Shown one piece after another: positions 16,769 through 25,794 of a stretch of 64,000 bases of DNA. Position 1 is the stretch's first letter. The number at the start of each line of letters is the position of its first letter. A program made the position numbers and the translations under genes. The stretch covers positions 253,973 to 317,972 of the forward strand of contig CAJTDD010000001.1 in the NCBI GenBank assembly GCA_910574885.1. Reading direction: 5' to 3'. Origin of the DNA: Lachnospiraceae bacterium (GTDB lineage: Bacteria > Bacillota > Clostridia > Lachnospirales > Lachnospiraceae). The notes beneath the pieces were generated by a model. The model was not told the origin of the DNA. It made no database searches and was given only the letters and a program-made list of their open reading frames with translations.

Positions 16769-17356
16769 ATGGAGAGAAAAGTATCCTTGAACAGGACGAC
16801 GAAAGAAACGGATGTATCGGTTACGCTTAATCTTGACGGAACCGGGATAACGGAAATTGATACGGGAATCGGGTTTTTTGACCATATGCTTGACGGCTTT
16901 GCAAGGCACGGGCTGTTTGATTTAGCGGTGAAGGTCAGGGGGGATCTTCCTGTGGACTGCCACCACACCGTCGAGGATACGGGAATCGTGCTCGGCCAGG
17001 CAATCCACAAGGCTTTGGGGAAGAAAGCAGGAATCAAACGGTATGGGTATTTTATCCTGCCAATGGACGAAACCCTTGCATTGTGCGCCATTGATTTGTC
17101 AGGCAGGCCTTATCTTAAATTTGACGCAGAGTTCACGGCTATGCGTCTTGGCACGCTGGATACAGAAATGCTGCGGGAGTTCTTCTATGCCGTATCTTAC
17201 GGCGGGATGATGAATCTCCATCTTCGTATTCTGGACGGTGAGAACAACCACCACAAGGCCGAGGCGCTGTTCAAGAGTTTCGGGAAAGCCCTTGACATGG
17301 CAACGCAGGAGGAGCCAAGGATAAAAGAAGCATGGACTACGAAGGGAACTTTATAA
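16769..17356 (+). CDS. hisB: Imidazoleglycerol-phosphate dehydratase
   Basis: Mn-dependent dehydratase, sixth step of histidine synthesis. The 195-residue protein has the repeated half-domain signatures: [14 protein letters not shown], the metal motifs [10 protein letters not shown] and [13 protein letters not shown]. It is monofunctional, without the N-terminal phosphatase of enterobacteria. The start at 16769 is set by AGGAGG at 16754-16759; an open frame extends further upstream over hisD in another frame but has no support. Confidence 0.95.
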   Translation: MERKVSLNRTTKETDVSVTLNLDGTGITEIDTGIGFFDHMLDGFARHGLFDLAVKVRGDLPVDCHHTVEDTGIVLGQAIHKALGKKAGIKRYGYFILPMDETLALCAIDLSGRPYLKFDAEFTAMRLGTLDTEMLREFFYAVSYGGMMNLHLRILDGENNHHKAEALFKSFGKALDMATQEEPRIKEAWTTKGTL

Positions 17357-17369
17357 AGGAGATGAAGTG

Positions 17370-18653
17370 ATGAGTTATAAAAGATTGATCCCCTGTATCT
17401 TCATTGCAGCGGGTAGGGCGGTAAGGTGGTTCGACGACCGTACCGTAATCGCAGAGGACGCCGTTGAGCTTGCGAAACGTTACAGCGACGGCGGCGCGGA
17501 CGAACTGATCGTGTTTGACCTGTCGGACTATGCGGATGAACATGACGAGGCAATCGACCTGATGAAGCGGATGAATCGGATTATCCGGATTCCCATGGTG
17601 GCAGGGGGGAACGTGAAACGACAGGAGGATATCAAGAAAATTCTCTATGCCGGCTCCAAACGGGCGATACTGAATTTTTCCAAACAGGACAGTATCAAAC
17701 TCATCGAGGACGCCGCAAAACGGTTCGGGAAAGAGAAGCTGGCAGTGTCTCTGAACGATTTCGATGCTTTGTTCAAGCACCAGCATGTGATACAGGAATA
17801 TTGCAGCGAGATTATTTTCATGCACAGGCTGGATTTGAACTCTGTGGCAAATATTACGGACATTCCATGTGTCGTTGTGACGGATACCATGGAAATCCCA
17901 GAGCTTTTTAAGATTTTACAATCATCTGGAGTCAGGGGATTGTCAGGCAGGTTCGTAAGCCAGCCGGATATGGATTTTCCCTCCTTCAAAGAGCAGTGTG
18001 AACAGAAGGGCGTCCGTATGACTTCTTTTGAGAGTATGATTGAGTTCTCAGAATTCAAAACGAATGAACAAGGGCTGATTCCGGTCATCGTACAGCATTA
18101 TAAGACGCAGGAAGTTTTGATGCTGGCGTATATGAACCGGGAAGCCTTCTATCAGACCGTAAAGACCGGACGTATGACTTATTTCAGCCGGAGTAGGCAG
18201 TCCCTCTGGGTCAAAGGCGAGACCAGCGGGCATTTCCAGTATGTGAAGTCCCTGACTCTGGACTGTGACAATGATACGCTTCTAGCCAAGGTAGATCAGG
18301 TGGGGGCTGCGTGCCATACCGGCAATCCTACCTGTTTCTTCCAACATCTGGCAGGAAATGACGTTGACGAGACCAACCCCCTTAGGGTGTTCGAGTCGGT
18401 GTATCAGGTGATTGCAGACAGGAAGGAACATCCTAAGGAAGGGTCATACACCAACTACCTGTTTGAGAAAGGAATCGATAAGATTCTCAAGAAAATCGGC
18501 GAGGAAGCGACGGAGGTCGTAATTGCCGCGAAGAACCCCAATGCGGAGGAAATCAAGTATGAGCTATCGGATTTCCTGTATCATGCCATGGTGCTGATGG
18601 TACTCAAAGGCGTCACATGGGATGACATTGTGAGGGAACTTGCAGATCGATAG
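17370..18653 (+). CDS. hisIE: HisF-like (degenerate) - HisI - HisE fusion protein
   Basis: A three-part protein of 427 residues. Residues 230-340 are phosphoribosyl-AMP cyclohydrolase (HisI): Mg site D298/D300/D302 and Zn cysteines C299, C315 and C322. Residues 342-427 are phosphoribosyl-ATP pyrophosphatase (HisE): [14 protein letters not shown] and ELSDFLYH. Residues 1-225 look like a HisF/HisA (beta/alpha)8 barrel ([13 protein letters not shown] at the start, VAGGN phosphate loop), but the catalytic Asp11 of HisF is Phe11. At the Asp130 position the sequence is SLND, with Asn at the aligned site, and the second phosphate loop is lost. So steps 2 and 3 of the pathway are catalytic and the barrel is probably a non-catalytic partner. 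No true hisF, hisH, hisA or hisC is in this window. ATG 17370 has AAGGAG 7 bases before it. Confidence 0.88.
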   Translation: MSYKRLIPCIFIAAGRAVRWFDDRTVIAEDAVELAKRYSDGGADELIVFDLSDYADEHDEAIDLMKRMNRIIRIPMVAGGNVKRQEDIKKILYAGSKRAILNFSKQDSIKLIEDAAKRFGKEKLAVSLNDFDALFKHQHVIQEYCSEIIFMHRLDLNSVANITDIPCVVVTDTMEIPELFKILQSSGVRGLSGRFVSQPDMDFPSFKEQCEQKGVRMTSFESMIEFSEFKTNEQGLIPVIVQHYKTQEVLMLAYMNREAFYQTVKTGRMTYFSRSRQSLWVKGETSGHFQYVKSLTLDCDNDTLLAKVDQVGAACHTGNPTCFFQHLAGNDVDETNPLRVFESVYQVIADRKEHPKEGSYTNYLFEKGIDKILKKIGEEATEVVIAAKNPNAEEIKYELSDFLYHAMVLMVLKGVTWDDIVRELADR

Positions 18654-18755
18654 CGATTGAGCGGCTTACAAATCCGATGGCATGAGAGAATATGTCATGG
18701 CTTTAAAAGTCATAGGAACGGCAGCGCTGGCATATATTTTCCTGAGGTGATGAAC

Positions 18756-19061
18756 GTGAATGATTCTGAAAAAAGAAGGCAGAGACTTTTAGAGCAGACT
18801 AGGGAATTATATGGTGAGAAACGTACCATCCCAGCGGTACATCCCCGATACGGCGCGGCCTACCGTCAAATCTACAGTGATGAACAGCAGCCGATTCCGC
18901 CCAGCAGTTTTGGGATTCGATTATTTTTGTGCCTGCTGTTGTTTGCAGCCTTTGTCTCTATGGACAAGAATAAGAGCGAAGTCATGCACGTCGATAGCAG
19001 TCGAATTGTGGATGAGATTACGACGGATTTGGATGTGGTGGAAGTCTGGAAGGAGCTGTAG
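18756..19061 (+). CDS. Small single-span membrane protein, unknown function
   Basis: About 101 residues, with a basic/polar N-terminal half (NDSEKRRQRLLEQ), one hydrophobic segment at about residues 53-70 (LFLCLLLFAAFV) and a short outer tail ending VVEVWKEL. The GTG at 18756 was chosen because GAGG at 18744 has proper spacing; ATG 18750 is too close. It follows hisIE by about 100 bases and may be the tail of the his operon. Its stop codon lies within the terminator stem. I do not recognise the family. Confidence 0.6.
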   Translation: MNDSEKRRQRLLEQTRELYGEKRTIPAVHPRYGAAYRQIYSDEQQPIPPSSFGIRLFLCLLLFAAFVSMDKNKSEVMHVDSSRIVDEITTDLDVVEVWKEL

Positions 19062-19080
19062 TTTACTACAGCTCTTTTTT
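19053..19080 (+). terminator. Terminator at the end of the his transcript
   Basis: GAGCTGTAG (19053-19061) pairs with CTACAGCTC (19066-19074) around TTTA and is followed by six T. The stop codon of the small membrane protein is part of the stem. The upp gene ends convergently 9 bases further on. Confidence 0.9.
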
Positions 19081-19088
19081 GATCTATC

Positions 19089-19718
19089 TTACTTTGTCCC
19101 GAATATACGGTCGCCGGCATCCCCAAGCCCCGGCACGATATATTTATGCTCGTTCAGATGGTCGTCCAATGCCCCGATGTATAGCGCAACGTCGGGATGT
19201 TCTGATTTCATCCGTTCCACGCCTTCCGGCGCTGCAATGATACACAGGAAACGGATGTGTTTTACGCCTTTTTCTTTCAGCAGTTGGATTGCGGCGACCG
19301 AAGAGCCTCCGGTTGCCAGCATGGGATCTACCACGAACACTTCCCGCTCGTCGCAGTCTGCCGGAAGCTTGCAGTAGTATTCCACGGGCTTGAATGTCTC
19401 CGGGTCGCGGTACAGCCCGATGTGTCCTACCTTTGCCGCCGGTATCATCTTGAGTATCCCGTCTACCATTCCCAGCCCTGCCCGTAAAATCGGCACCACG
19501 GCAATTTTCTTCCCGCTTAGTTTCTTCCCCGTCATCTCGCAGATTGGGGTCTTGATTTTTACATCCTGTAGTTTCAGGTCCCGGGAAGCCTCATAGCACA
19601 TGAGGGATGCGATCTCGCTTACGATTTCACGGAATTCTTTGGAACCTACATCTTCGCTGCGGATATAGTTAATCTTGTGCTGGATCAGCGGGTGATCCAT
19701 TATCTGTACATTTGACAT
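19089..19718 (-). CDS. upp: Uracil phosphoribosyltransferase
   Basis: Salvages uracil to UMP with PRPP. The 209-residue protein has the PRPP-binding motif [11 protein letters not shown] and the uracil-binding C-terminus [12 protein letters not shown], as in B. subtilis Upp. GGAGG lies 7 bases before the ATG at 19718. It is a single-gene unit, convergent with the his operon and divergent from the AsnB-like gene. Confidence 0.96.
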   Translation of the reverse strand: MSNVQIMDHPLIQHKINYIRSEDVGSKEFREIVSEIASLMCYEASRDLKLQDVKIKTPICEMTGKKLSGKKIAVVPILRAGLGMVDGILKMIPAAKVGHIGLYRDPETFKPVEYYCKLPADCDEREVFVVDPMLATGGSSVAAIQLLKEKGVKHIRFLCIIAAPEGVERMKSEHPDVALYIGALDDHLNEHKYIVPGLGDAGDRIFGTK

Positions 19719-19857
19719 GTCTAAATCCTCCTTTTGCCATTATAAAGAAATCTTCTGTCTCTATCATACTACACTCTTGGAAAGTCTGCTATCAGTTTCG
19801 TGGCATTCTGTCTATAATTTTTACAAATAAATCACAGACTATTAGGAAATTGACCAG

Positions 19858-19886
19858 TTGATTTTATGGTTAAATACCGATATACT
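19858..19886 (+). promoter_or_regulatory. Promoter of the AsnB-like gene
   Basis: TTGATT at 19858-19863 and TATACT at 19881-19886 are separated by 17 bases. The leader to ATG 19990 would be about 95 bases. The rest of 19719-19857 should hold the upp promoter on the minus strand, which I could not assign. Confidence 0.55.
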
Positions 19887-19989
19887 ATAAAAACGGACAT
19901 ATTTCGACAAACTGCGTCTGTTCCGGGAATCCATTTTGGTTTGGATTCTACAAATGAATGAAAAAATATGACAGGAGAGATAAAAAAGT

Positions 19990-21528
19990 ATGACGAATGT
20001 TCAGGAGTACAGAGGACATATCAGAAATTGGGAGGCGCTCTGTAAAGAGCTTGAGATTTGGACCGGACTTCCAAGGGAAGACCGGGAATTACAGATTCTT
20101 ACGAAGGCTTATGAAAAATGGGGATATGACATGGCAGACCATCTGCATGGGATGTTCGCATTCGCACTGTGGGATGTAGACCGTCAGCAGCTTTTCTGCC
20201 TGCGTGACCATTTTGGGACGAAGCCGTTCTACTATTACCAGACAGAGGACGGGAAACTGCTCTATGGGACGACGATACGTAAGATTATGGAACAGCCTGG
20301 ATTCGTAAAGGAATTGAACCAGGAGATGCTGCAGATTTATCTGAGCCTGACGTATGGGGCAGGAGAGGATACCTTTTTCAAAGGCGTGAAAAAACTTCTT
20401 CCCGGACGTTACCTGATATGGAAGGACGGGGAATTGAAGATTGAACGTTATTGGAAACCGGAGTTTCACCCGGACGAGAGTAAATCTTTGGAGGACTGGG
20501 CAGATGAAATCCACACAACCCTCCAGAAAATCATGCCAGAGGTAAAGACGGCAGAGGAGCATGCGGAGTCTTTCCTTTCCGGCGGCGTGGATTCTTCTTA
20601 TGTGCTTGCCATGTCCGACATTAAGATGACGGATTCCTGCGGATATGACGAGGAACGCTTCGATGAGTCCCGGCTTGCCGCAGAAACGGCAAGAATCCTG
20701 GGACGGGAAAACTTGCGGCGTCGGATTACGCCGGAGGAATACTTCGACGCGGTTCCTTACGTGATGTACCATATGGAGCAGCCCTTGGGGGACGCCTCTT
20801 CGATTGTGTTTGCCCTTGCATGTAAGGCGGCGGCAGAGCATACGGAGATTTGTTATTCGGGGGAAGGCTCTGATGAATTCTTCGGCGGTTATAACATGTA
20901 CCGCAATGCAGAGCGTTACGGGGAGAACTTAAAGACCTTCTATGTGGGCAACACCAATATCATGAAGGAGGACGAAAAGGCACGGATTCTCAAGAATTAC
21001 TCCGAAGATGTGCTTCCGATTCATCTGGTGGAAGGAATTTACGAGGAGGCGGAAGGATTAGACCCGCTGACAAAGATGTCAGATGTGGATATCCAGATTT
21101 GGCTGGAGGGCGATATTTATCTGAATGTGGACAAGATGAGCACGGCCGCAGGGCTGGAAATCCGGATGCCTCTGACTGACCGCAGGATTTTTGACATTGC
21201 GTCGCGGATGCCTTCAAAATATAAAGTGGATAAGGAACAGAATAAGGTTGCGTTCCGGACTGCGGCGGCAAAGGTACTGCCTCAGGAAATCGCATTCCGC
21301 AAGAAGCTTGGATTCATCGTCCCGATTCGTATCTGGATGGCGGACGAACGGTATAATCAGGATGTACGTGAAAAGTTCCACAGTGAGACGGCAGAGAAAT
21401 TCTTCCATGTAGATGAGATTAATGCTATCTTTGACGAGTATGTAGGCGGGAACTCGGATAACTGGCGGAAGGTGTGGACGATTTACGCCTTTTTGGTATG
21501 GTATGAAGAGTATTTTGTGAAACGTTAA
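19990..21528 (+). CDS. AsnB-like amidotransferase synthetase lacking the N-terminal nucleophile
   Basis: The 512-residue protein has an asparagine-synthase (PP-loop) domain with FLSGGVDSSY and YSGEGSDEFFGGY. The N-terminal glutaminase region begins only at the part equal to residues 70 and up of AsnB (HGMFAFALWD, DHFGTKPFYY). The Cys1 nucleophile (MCG) and the first ~70 residues are absent, and no such sequence is found just upstream in frame. It therefore probably uses free ammonia, or acts as a ligase like beta-lactam synthetase, which also lacks Cys1. AGGAG lies 12 bases before the ATG. The gene has its own promoter and terminator but is next to the racemase/ligase cluster at 21808, where an amidation of Asp would make sense (inference). 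Confidence 0.8.
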   Translation: MTNVQEYRGHIRNWEALCKELEIWTGLPREDRELQILTKAYEKWGYDMADHLHGMFAFALWDVDRQQLFCLRDHFGTKPFYYYQTEDGKLLYGTTIRKIMEQPGFVKELNQEMLQIYLSLTYGAGEDTFFKGVKKLLPGRYLIWKDGELKIERYWKPEFHPDESKSLEDWADEIHTTLQKIMPEVKTAEEHAESFLSGGVDSSYVLAMSDIKMTDSCGYDEERFDESRLAAETARILGRENLRRRITPEEYFDAVPYVMYHMEQPLGDASSIVFALACKAAAEHTEICYSGEGSDEFFGGYNMYRNAERYGENLKTFYVGNTNIMKEDEKARILKNYSEDVLPIHLVEGIYEEAEGLDPLTKMSDVDIQIWLEGDIYLNVDKMSTAAGLEIRMPLTDRRIFDIASRMPSKYKVDKEQNKVAFRTAAAKVLPQEIAFRKKLGFIVPIRIWMADERYNQDVREKFHSETAEKFFHVDEINAIFDEYVGGNSDNWRKVWTIYAFLVWYEEYFVKR

Positions 21529-21585
21529 AAAATATCTGTTTTTTTGCAGCGCCTATTGGATGTGTCTGCCATTACTTTTTTGGGG

Positions 21586-21635
21586 ATGAAGCCATAGGGA
21601 TATGTAACAGTATCCCTATGGCTTCATTTTCGTTA
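21586..21635 (+). terminator. Strong terminator after the AsnB-like gene
   Basis: A perfect 17-bp stem, 21586-21602 (ATGAAGCCATAGGGATA) with 21611-21627, has an 8-base loop and is followed by TTTTCGTTATTTTC. It separates the AsnB-like gene from the next cluster. Confidence 0.88.
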
Positions 21636-21719
21636 TTTTCTGTATTGTAACATTTACCTAAAATATTCACAACTATTTTATATTGCCCCATGGGAAGCAT
21701 GTAACATTCCGTCATGCAT

Positions 21720-21748
21720 TTGACAAACCTATTTTACCATAGTAAAAT
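21720..21748 (+). promoter_or_regulatory. Strong promoter with overlapping palindrome for the racemase/ligase cluster
   Basis: TTGACA at 21720-21725 and TAAAAT at 21743-21748 have 17-base spacing. Between -35 and -10, and including the -10, is the inverted repeat ATTTTAC-CATA-GTAAAAT (21731-21748). A protein bound there would block polymerase, so the cluster is probably repressed by an unknown regulator. Confidence 0.7.
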
Positions 21749-21807
21749 ATATCTAAATAAGTCGAAAAAGGTATCGTTGTTCTTTAACGGCAAAAAGGGA
21801 TAGAAGC

Positions 21808-23259
21808 ATGAACACGCATAGGGAAAGCAAGTACCGCACTGGTAATGAGTATGAGTATAACTATCAGGATGATTTCGGTTATCAAGAGCCTGGCAATCCG
21901 GATATGCAGGAGTTCCCGGATTATCAGGATTCCGATTATCAGGACGGACAGGAAGAATACCTGCGGCAGCGCAAGGCACGGCAGCGCAGGCGTCTGCGCG
22001 AGGAAAAGCGGCGCAGGCGTCTACGGCGTTTAAGGATGATCCGGGCAATTATAATCGGATGTATGTTCCTTCTCCTAGCTGTCCTCGTTTTTGCGGTACG
22101 CCTGATCTTCTTCCCAGGACCCGTCCGCCGGAAAGTTACGGCAGAAGCCGGAACCCAACTGGATATCAAGGATTTCCTAAAAAAAGAGGACGTAAAAGCT
22201 GAGTTCGTGACCGATGTCTCCGAAATCAGCCTCGACCATGTAGGGGAGCATAAAATCTTATTGAAAGCCAACGGGAAGGAGAGAAAATCCCGTCTGATTA
22301 TCAAGGATACCATAGCCCCCAAAGCGAAAGCCGCCGATTCCGTGGTCAATGTGGGCGGTACGCGAAAGGCCGAAGAACTGGTCACGGATATTACGGATGC
22401 CACAGACGTAACTTGCTTCTTTGAGAAAAAACCGGATTTCTCAAAGGAAGGAACCGTATCCGTCACCGTCGTCCTGACAGATGAGGGCGGAAATAAAACA
22501 GAAGTAAAGGCGAATGTACAGGTCATCGTTGATAAAGAGGCGCCCGTCATTGACGGCGTTGCACCTTTAATTGGTTTCATCGGCGAGCCGATTTCCTATA
22601 AATCAACGATTACCGTCACGGACAACTGCACGAAACAGATTGAGGCGGCTGTGGATAACAGTCAAGTCGATACGAATACAGAAGGGGTATATCCTGTCGT
22701 CTACTCGGCAATTGACGATGCCGGGAACGAGGCGGAGGCTTCAACGACCATAACCATAAAGAAAAAACCGGAGAATTATATTACTCCGGAGGAAGCCTTA
22801 GGAGAAGCAGAAGCGGTATTGAACGAGATTACGACGAAGGACATGACCTTGAAGGAAAAAGCAAGGGCAATCTACAACTGGGCCAGGACAGAGATCGGCT
22901 ATGTGAATACTTCCGAAAAGGACAGTTGGACCAACGGGGCACATCAGGGCCTTACAGAACGGACCGGGGATTGTTATGTGTTTTTCGCCACGGCGAAAGC
23001 ATTGCTGACTCAGGCGGGAATTCCCAATCTGGACGTGGTAAAAAGTGATACCACGGAATCCAGTCATTTTTGGAGTCTGATTGACTGCGGAGACGGATGG
23101 TATCATTTCGATACTACGCCGCGCTATGGCACAGGCGACGATTTCTTTATGAAGACGGACGCCGAGATTTTGGAGTACTCCCAGAACCATGACAACAGCC
23201 ATGTGTTTGACCAAAGCTTGTATCCCGCCACGCCGACAGAAGATTCGACGATTGAATAG
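21808..23259 (+). CDS. Membrane-anchored transglutaminase-like protein with Ig-like repeats
   Basis: The 483 residues begin with a Tyr/Asp/Gln-rich cytoplasmic stretch (about 1-50), then a very Arg-rich block (52-76), one membrane helix (about 78-98), bacterial Ig-like regions (about 105-320, with DTIAPK and DKEAPV repeats) and a transglutaminase-like core. The likely triad is C389 (RTGDCYVFF), H420 (SSHFWSL) and D435 (WYHFDTTP). It acts outside the membrane, either as a protease or transferase on surface protein or wall peptide. It is the first gene after a strong promoter and 15 bases before the racemase gene, so it probably belongs to the same pathway. The substrate is unknown. Confidence 0.82.
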   Translation: MNTHRESKYRTGNEYEYNYQDDFGYQEPGNPDMQEFPDYQDSDYQDGQEEYLRQRKARQRRRLREEKRRRRLRRLRMIRAIIIGCMFLLLAVLVFAVRLIFFPGPVRRKVTAEAGTQLDIKDFLKKEDVKAEFVTDVSEISLDHVGEHKILLKANGKERKSRLIIKDTIAPKAKAADSVVNVGGTRKAEELVTDITDATDVTCFFEKKPDFSKEGTVSVTVVLTDEGGNKTEVKANVQVIVDKEAPVIDGVAPLIGFIGEPISYKSTITVTDNCTKQIEAAVDNSQVDTNTEGVYPVVYSAIDDAGNEAEASTTITIKKKPENYITPEEALGEAEAVLNEITTKDMTLKEKARAIYNWARTEIGYVNTSEKDSWTNGAHQGLTERTGDCYVFFATAKALLTQAGIPNLDVVKSDTTESSHFWSLIDCGDGWYHFDTTPRYGTGDDFFMKTDAEILEYSQNHDNSHVFDQSLYPATPTEDSTIE

Positions 23260-23274
23260 TAGGGAGCGGGATCA

Positions 23275-24012
23275 ATGGGCAGAGAGGGGCAGAAGGATAT
23301 GACTTTAGGCGTGATTGGCGGCATGGGACCCATGGCAACTGCGTATTTTATGGAACTAATCATCCGTATGACCGATGGGACGACGGACCAGGAGCATCTT
23401 CCCATGATTATTTATCATTCCCCCGGGATTACGGACAGGACGTCCTATATTCTGGGGAACAGCCAAGAGAATCCGGCCTTAGATATCATCCGAATCGGAC
23501 GCTTGCTTGCCTTGCAGGGCGCGGCATGTATCAGTATCCCATGCATTACTGCCCACTATTTCCACAAAGAACTGTCCGAACAGATTCCAATCCCGATTAT
23601 CCACGGGATACGCGAGACTGCCTTAGAGCTTCTGGAAAACCATGTGAAAAGAGCCGGTATCATGGCGACCGACGGAACGCTCCAAAGCCGCCTCTTCCAG
23701 ACGCAGTTAGAAGAGGCTGGGATTGAGCCAGTCATCCCGGCTGCCGGTTTCCAGAAGATGGTGATGGAGCTGATTTATCAGGATATAAAAGCCGGTAAGC
23801 CGGTAAGGCCAAAGCATTTCCAAAGCGTGTCCGCAAATCTTTGGGAGCGGGGCGCAGAGGTGATTATCCTTGGGTGTACCGAGCTTTCCCTGATTAAGAA
23901 GGAGTTTCCCATTGGCGAAGGATATCTGGACGCCATGGAACTGTTGGCACAGAGATCTATCCTGCAATGCCGCGGCAGGTTAAAGAAAGAGTATCAATGT
24001 TTGATTCGTTAA
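23275..24012 (+). CDS. Aspartate/glutamate racemase family protein
   Basis: PLP-independent racemase of the Asp/Glu type with the two catalytic cysteines, C90 in IPCITAH and C201 in LGCTEL; the N-terminus GVIGGMGPMAT is typical for aspartate racemases. The usual PCNTAH reads PCITAH here. It should interconvert L- and D-Asp or L- and D-Glu. ATG 23275 has AGGGAG at a fair distance; ATG 23299 (MTLGVIGG) is an alternative. Its place inside a ligase/carrier/MBOAT operon suggests that it supplies the D-amino acid for that ligase. Confidence 0.88.
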   Translation: MGREGQKDMTLGVIGGMGPMATAYFMELIIRMTDGTTDQEHLPMIIYHSPGITDRTSYILGNSQENPALDIIRIGRLLALQGAACISIPCITAHYFHKELSEQIPIPIIHGIRETALELLENHVKRAGIMATDGTLQSRLFQTQLEEAGIEPVIPAAGFQKMVMELIYQDIKAGKPVRPKHFQSVSANLWERGAEVIILGCTELSLIKKEFPIGEGYLDAMELLAQRSILQCRGRLKKEYQCLIR

Positions 24013-24028
24013 AACAGGAGTAAAGGAC

Positions 24029-25558
24029 ATGCAGAGAAATATCTTAGAATATCTGGAATGTACGGCCGGAAGGTTTCCGGATAAGATTGCATTTGCAAAT
24101 GAGGCTATGGGCATGACGTTTGGGGAAGTATCCCAGGTTTCCAGAAATATCGGGACCTGTCTCTTGAAGAGGGGATATCAGAAGGAACCTGTGGTCATCT
24201 ATATGCAGAAGCATCCCCACATGATTGCCGCGTTCTGGGGCGTGGTATACAGCAGCTGCTTCTACGTTCCCATAGATGAAGAGATGCCCAAGTTCCGGAT
24301 ATCCCTGATTTTTCAGAACCTAAAGCCCCGGGCAGTCATATGCGATGAGACCACCTGTGGGGAGATAAAGGATATCCGGGATTTTGAGGGTGAAATCCTG
24401 CTCTATGAAGAGATTGCAGAAGAACCGGAGGATTTTGGGCTGCTTGCAGCAATCCGGGACAGGGCGATTGATACCGATCCGATTTATATCGTATTCACAT
24501 CCGGCTCAACAGGCGTGCCAAAGGGTGTTTTAGCGTGCCACCGGTCTGTCATTGATTACGTAGAAAATCTCACGGAGGTATTGGGGATTACGGAAGATTC
24601 CGTTCTGGCAAACCAGACGCCATTGTATTTTGACGCCTGTTTAAAAGAGTTATTTTCCAGCTTAAAATGTGGGGCGACCACCTACCTGACCCCGAAATCA
24701 TTGTTTATGTTCCCGGTCAGGCTGGTGGAATTCCTGAATGAATACAAAATCAACACCGTCTGCTGGGTCGTCTCGGCGCTGACTATGATTTCGTCTATGA
24801 ATACATTTGACAAGATAACGCCCAAATATCTGCACACCATTGCCTTCGGCAGCGAAGTATTCCCGGTCAGGCAGTTTCGGTTGTGGAAAAAAGCCTTGCC
24901 GGACGCCCGCTTCATCAATTTATACGGGCCTACGGAGGCAACGGGAATGAGCTGCTATTACGAAGTAGAGAGGGAGTTTGAAGAAGGAGAGAGTATTCCC
25001 ATTGGACGCCCGTTCAAAAACACGGAGATCCTGCTTCTTGACGGGGATAACAAGATTCCCAAGAAGGGAGAGCCGGGAGAAATCTGTATCCGAGGCACGG
25101 CGCTGACATTGGGCTATTATAAGGATAAAGAGCGCACGGACCAGGTGTTCGTCCAGAACCCGTTGAACGACTGTTACCATGAATTAATCTACCGTACCGG
25201 AGACATTGGGAAATATAATGAATACGGGGAATTGCTTTTCCTGTCCAGAAAGGACTGCCAGATCAAACATATGGGACACCGGATTGAGCTTGGTGAGATT
25301 GAAGCCCATGTACACCAAGTGGATGGGATACACAGTGCATGTTGTATCTATGATAAGGAGAAAGAGAAGATTACCCTTTTCTACTCAGGGGTGATTGAGA
25401 CAAAGGAGCTTGTGGCCAACCTTAAAAAAACGCTGCCCAGGTACATGATACCGAATCATGTCTATTCTTTGGAGACCATGCCGCTGACGGCAAATGGGAA
25501 GGTTGACCGTACAACGCTGAAACAGATGATAAAAAGCGAGAGAACAAGGAGAGAATAA
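24029..25558 (+). CDS. Amino acid adenylation enzyme, DltA-like/NRPS-type stand-alone A domain
   Basis: The 509-residue protein is an AMP-forming amino acid ligase: P-loop FTSGSTGVPKG (156-166), FDAC with D202 (the residue that holds the amino group), NLYGPTE (297-303), YRTGD, and the catalytic Lys K491 in ANGKVDR. It should activate an amino acid and load it on the carrier protein encoded 1 base downstream. A hand alignment to GrsA PheA gives pocket residues D202, A203, K206, W246, I271, F273, L298, G306 and M307. A Lys in the pocket would suit an acidic side chain; this is inference. In dlt systems the partner is D-Ala, but here a D-Asp/D-Glu type racemase is adjacent. Confidence 0.85.
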   Translation: MQRNILEYLECTAGRFPDKIAFANEAMGMTFGEVSQVSRNIGTCLLKRGYQKEPVVIYMQKHPHMIAAFWGVVYSSCFYVPIDEEMPKFRISLIFQNLKPRAVICDETTCGEIKDIRDFEGEILLYEEIAEEPEDFGLLAAIRDRAIDTDPIYIVFTSGSTGVPKGVLACHRSVIDYVENLTEVLGITEDSVLANQTPLYFDACLKELFSSLKCGATTYLTPKSLFMFPVRLVEFLNEYKINTVCWVVSALTMISSMNTFDKITPKYLHTIAFGSEVFPVRQFRLWKKALPDARFINLYGPTEATGMSCYYEVEREFEEGESIPIGRPFKNTEILLLDGDNKIPKKGEPGEICIRGTALTLGYYKDKERTDQVFVQNPLNDCYHELIYRTGDIGKYNEYGELLFLSRKDCQIKHMGHRIELGEIEAHVHQVDGIHSACCIYDKEKEKITLFYSGVIETKELVANLKKTLPRYMIPNHVYSLETMPLTANGKVDRTTLKQMIKSERTRRE

Positions 25559-25559
25559 G

Positions 25560-25787
25560 ATGGATGCTTTATTGGAAATTTTAACGGGCCTGCACCCAGA
25601 GGTGGATTTTGAGGCTTGTAATACACTGGTGGACGATAGTATCATTGATTCCTTTGATATCGTCTCGATTGTTTCCGAGATTAACGACGCGTATGATGTG
25701 GTAATCCCGGCAGAGGAAATCATACCGGATAATTTTAACTCCGCCAGGGCTTTGTATGAGTTAATTCTCCGTCTGGAAGACGAGTAG
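25560..25787 (+). CDS. Acyl/peptidyl carrier protein, DltC-like
   Basis: A 75-residue, acidic four-helix carrier with the phosphopantetheine site DSFDIVSI, Ser31. AAGGAG lies about 9 bases before ATG 25560; the gap to the ligase gene is 1 base and to the MBOAT gene 7 bases. It would present the activated amino acid to the membrane acyltransferase, as DltC does for DltB. Confidence 0.9.
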   Translation: MDALLEILTGLHPEVDFEACNTLVDDSIIDSFDIVSIVSEINDAYDVVIPAEEIIPDNFNSARALYELILRLEDE

Positions 25788-25794
25788 GCGCGCT

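Noticed and set aside
20089-20841. 250-residue antisense open frame inside the AsnB-like gene
   Set aside because: Shadow of the sense codon usage; composition (many Arg, Cys, His, Leu) is not protein-like and there is no ribosome site.
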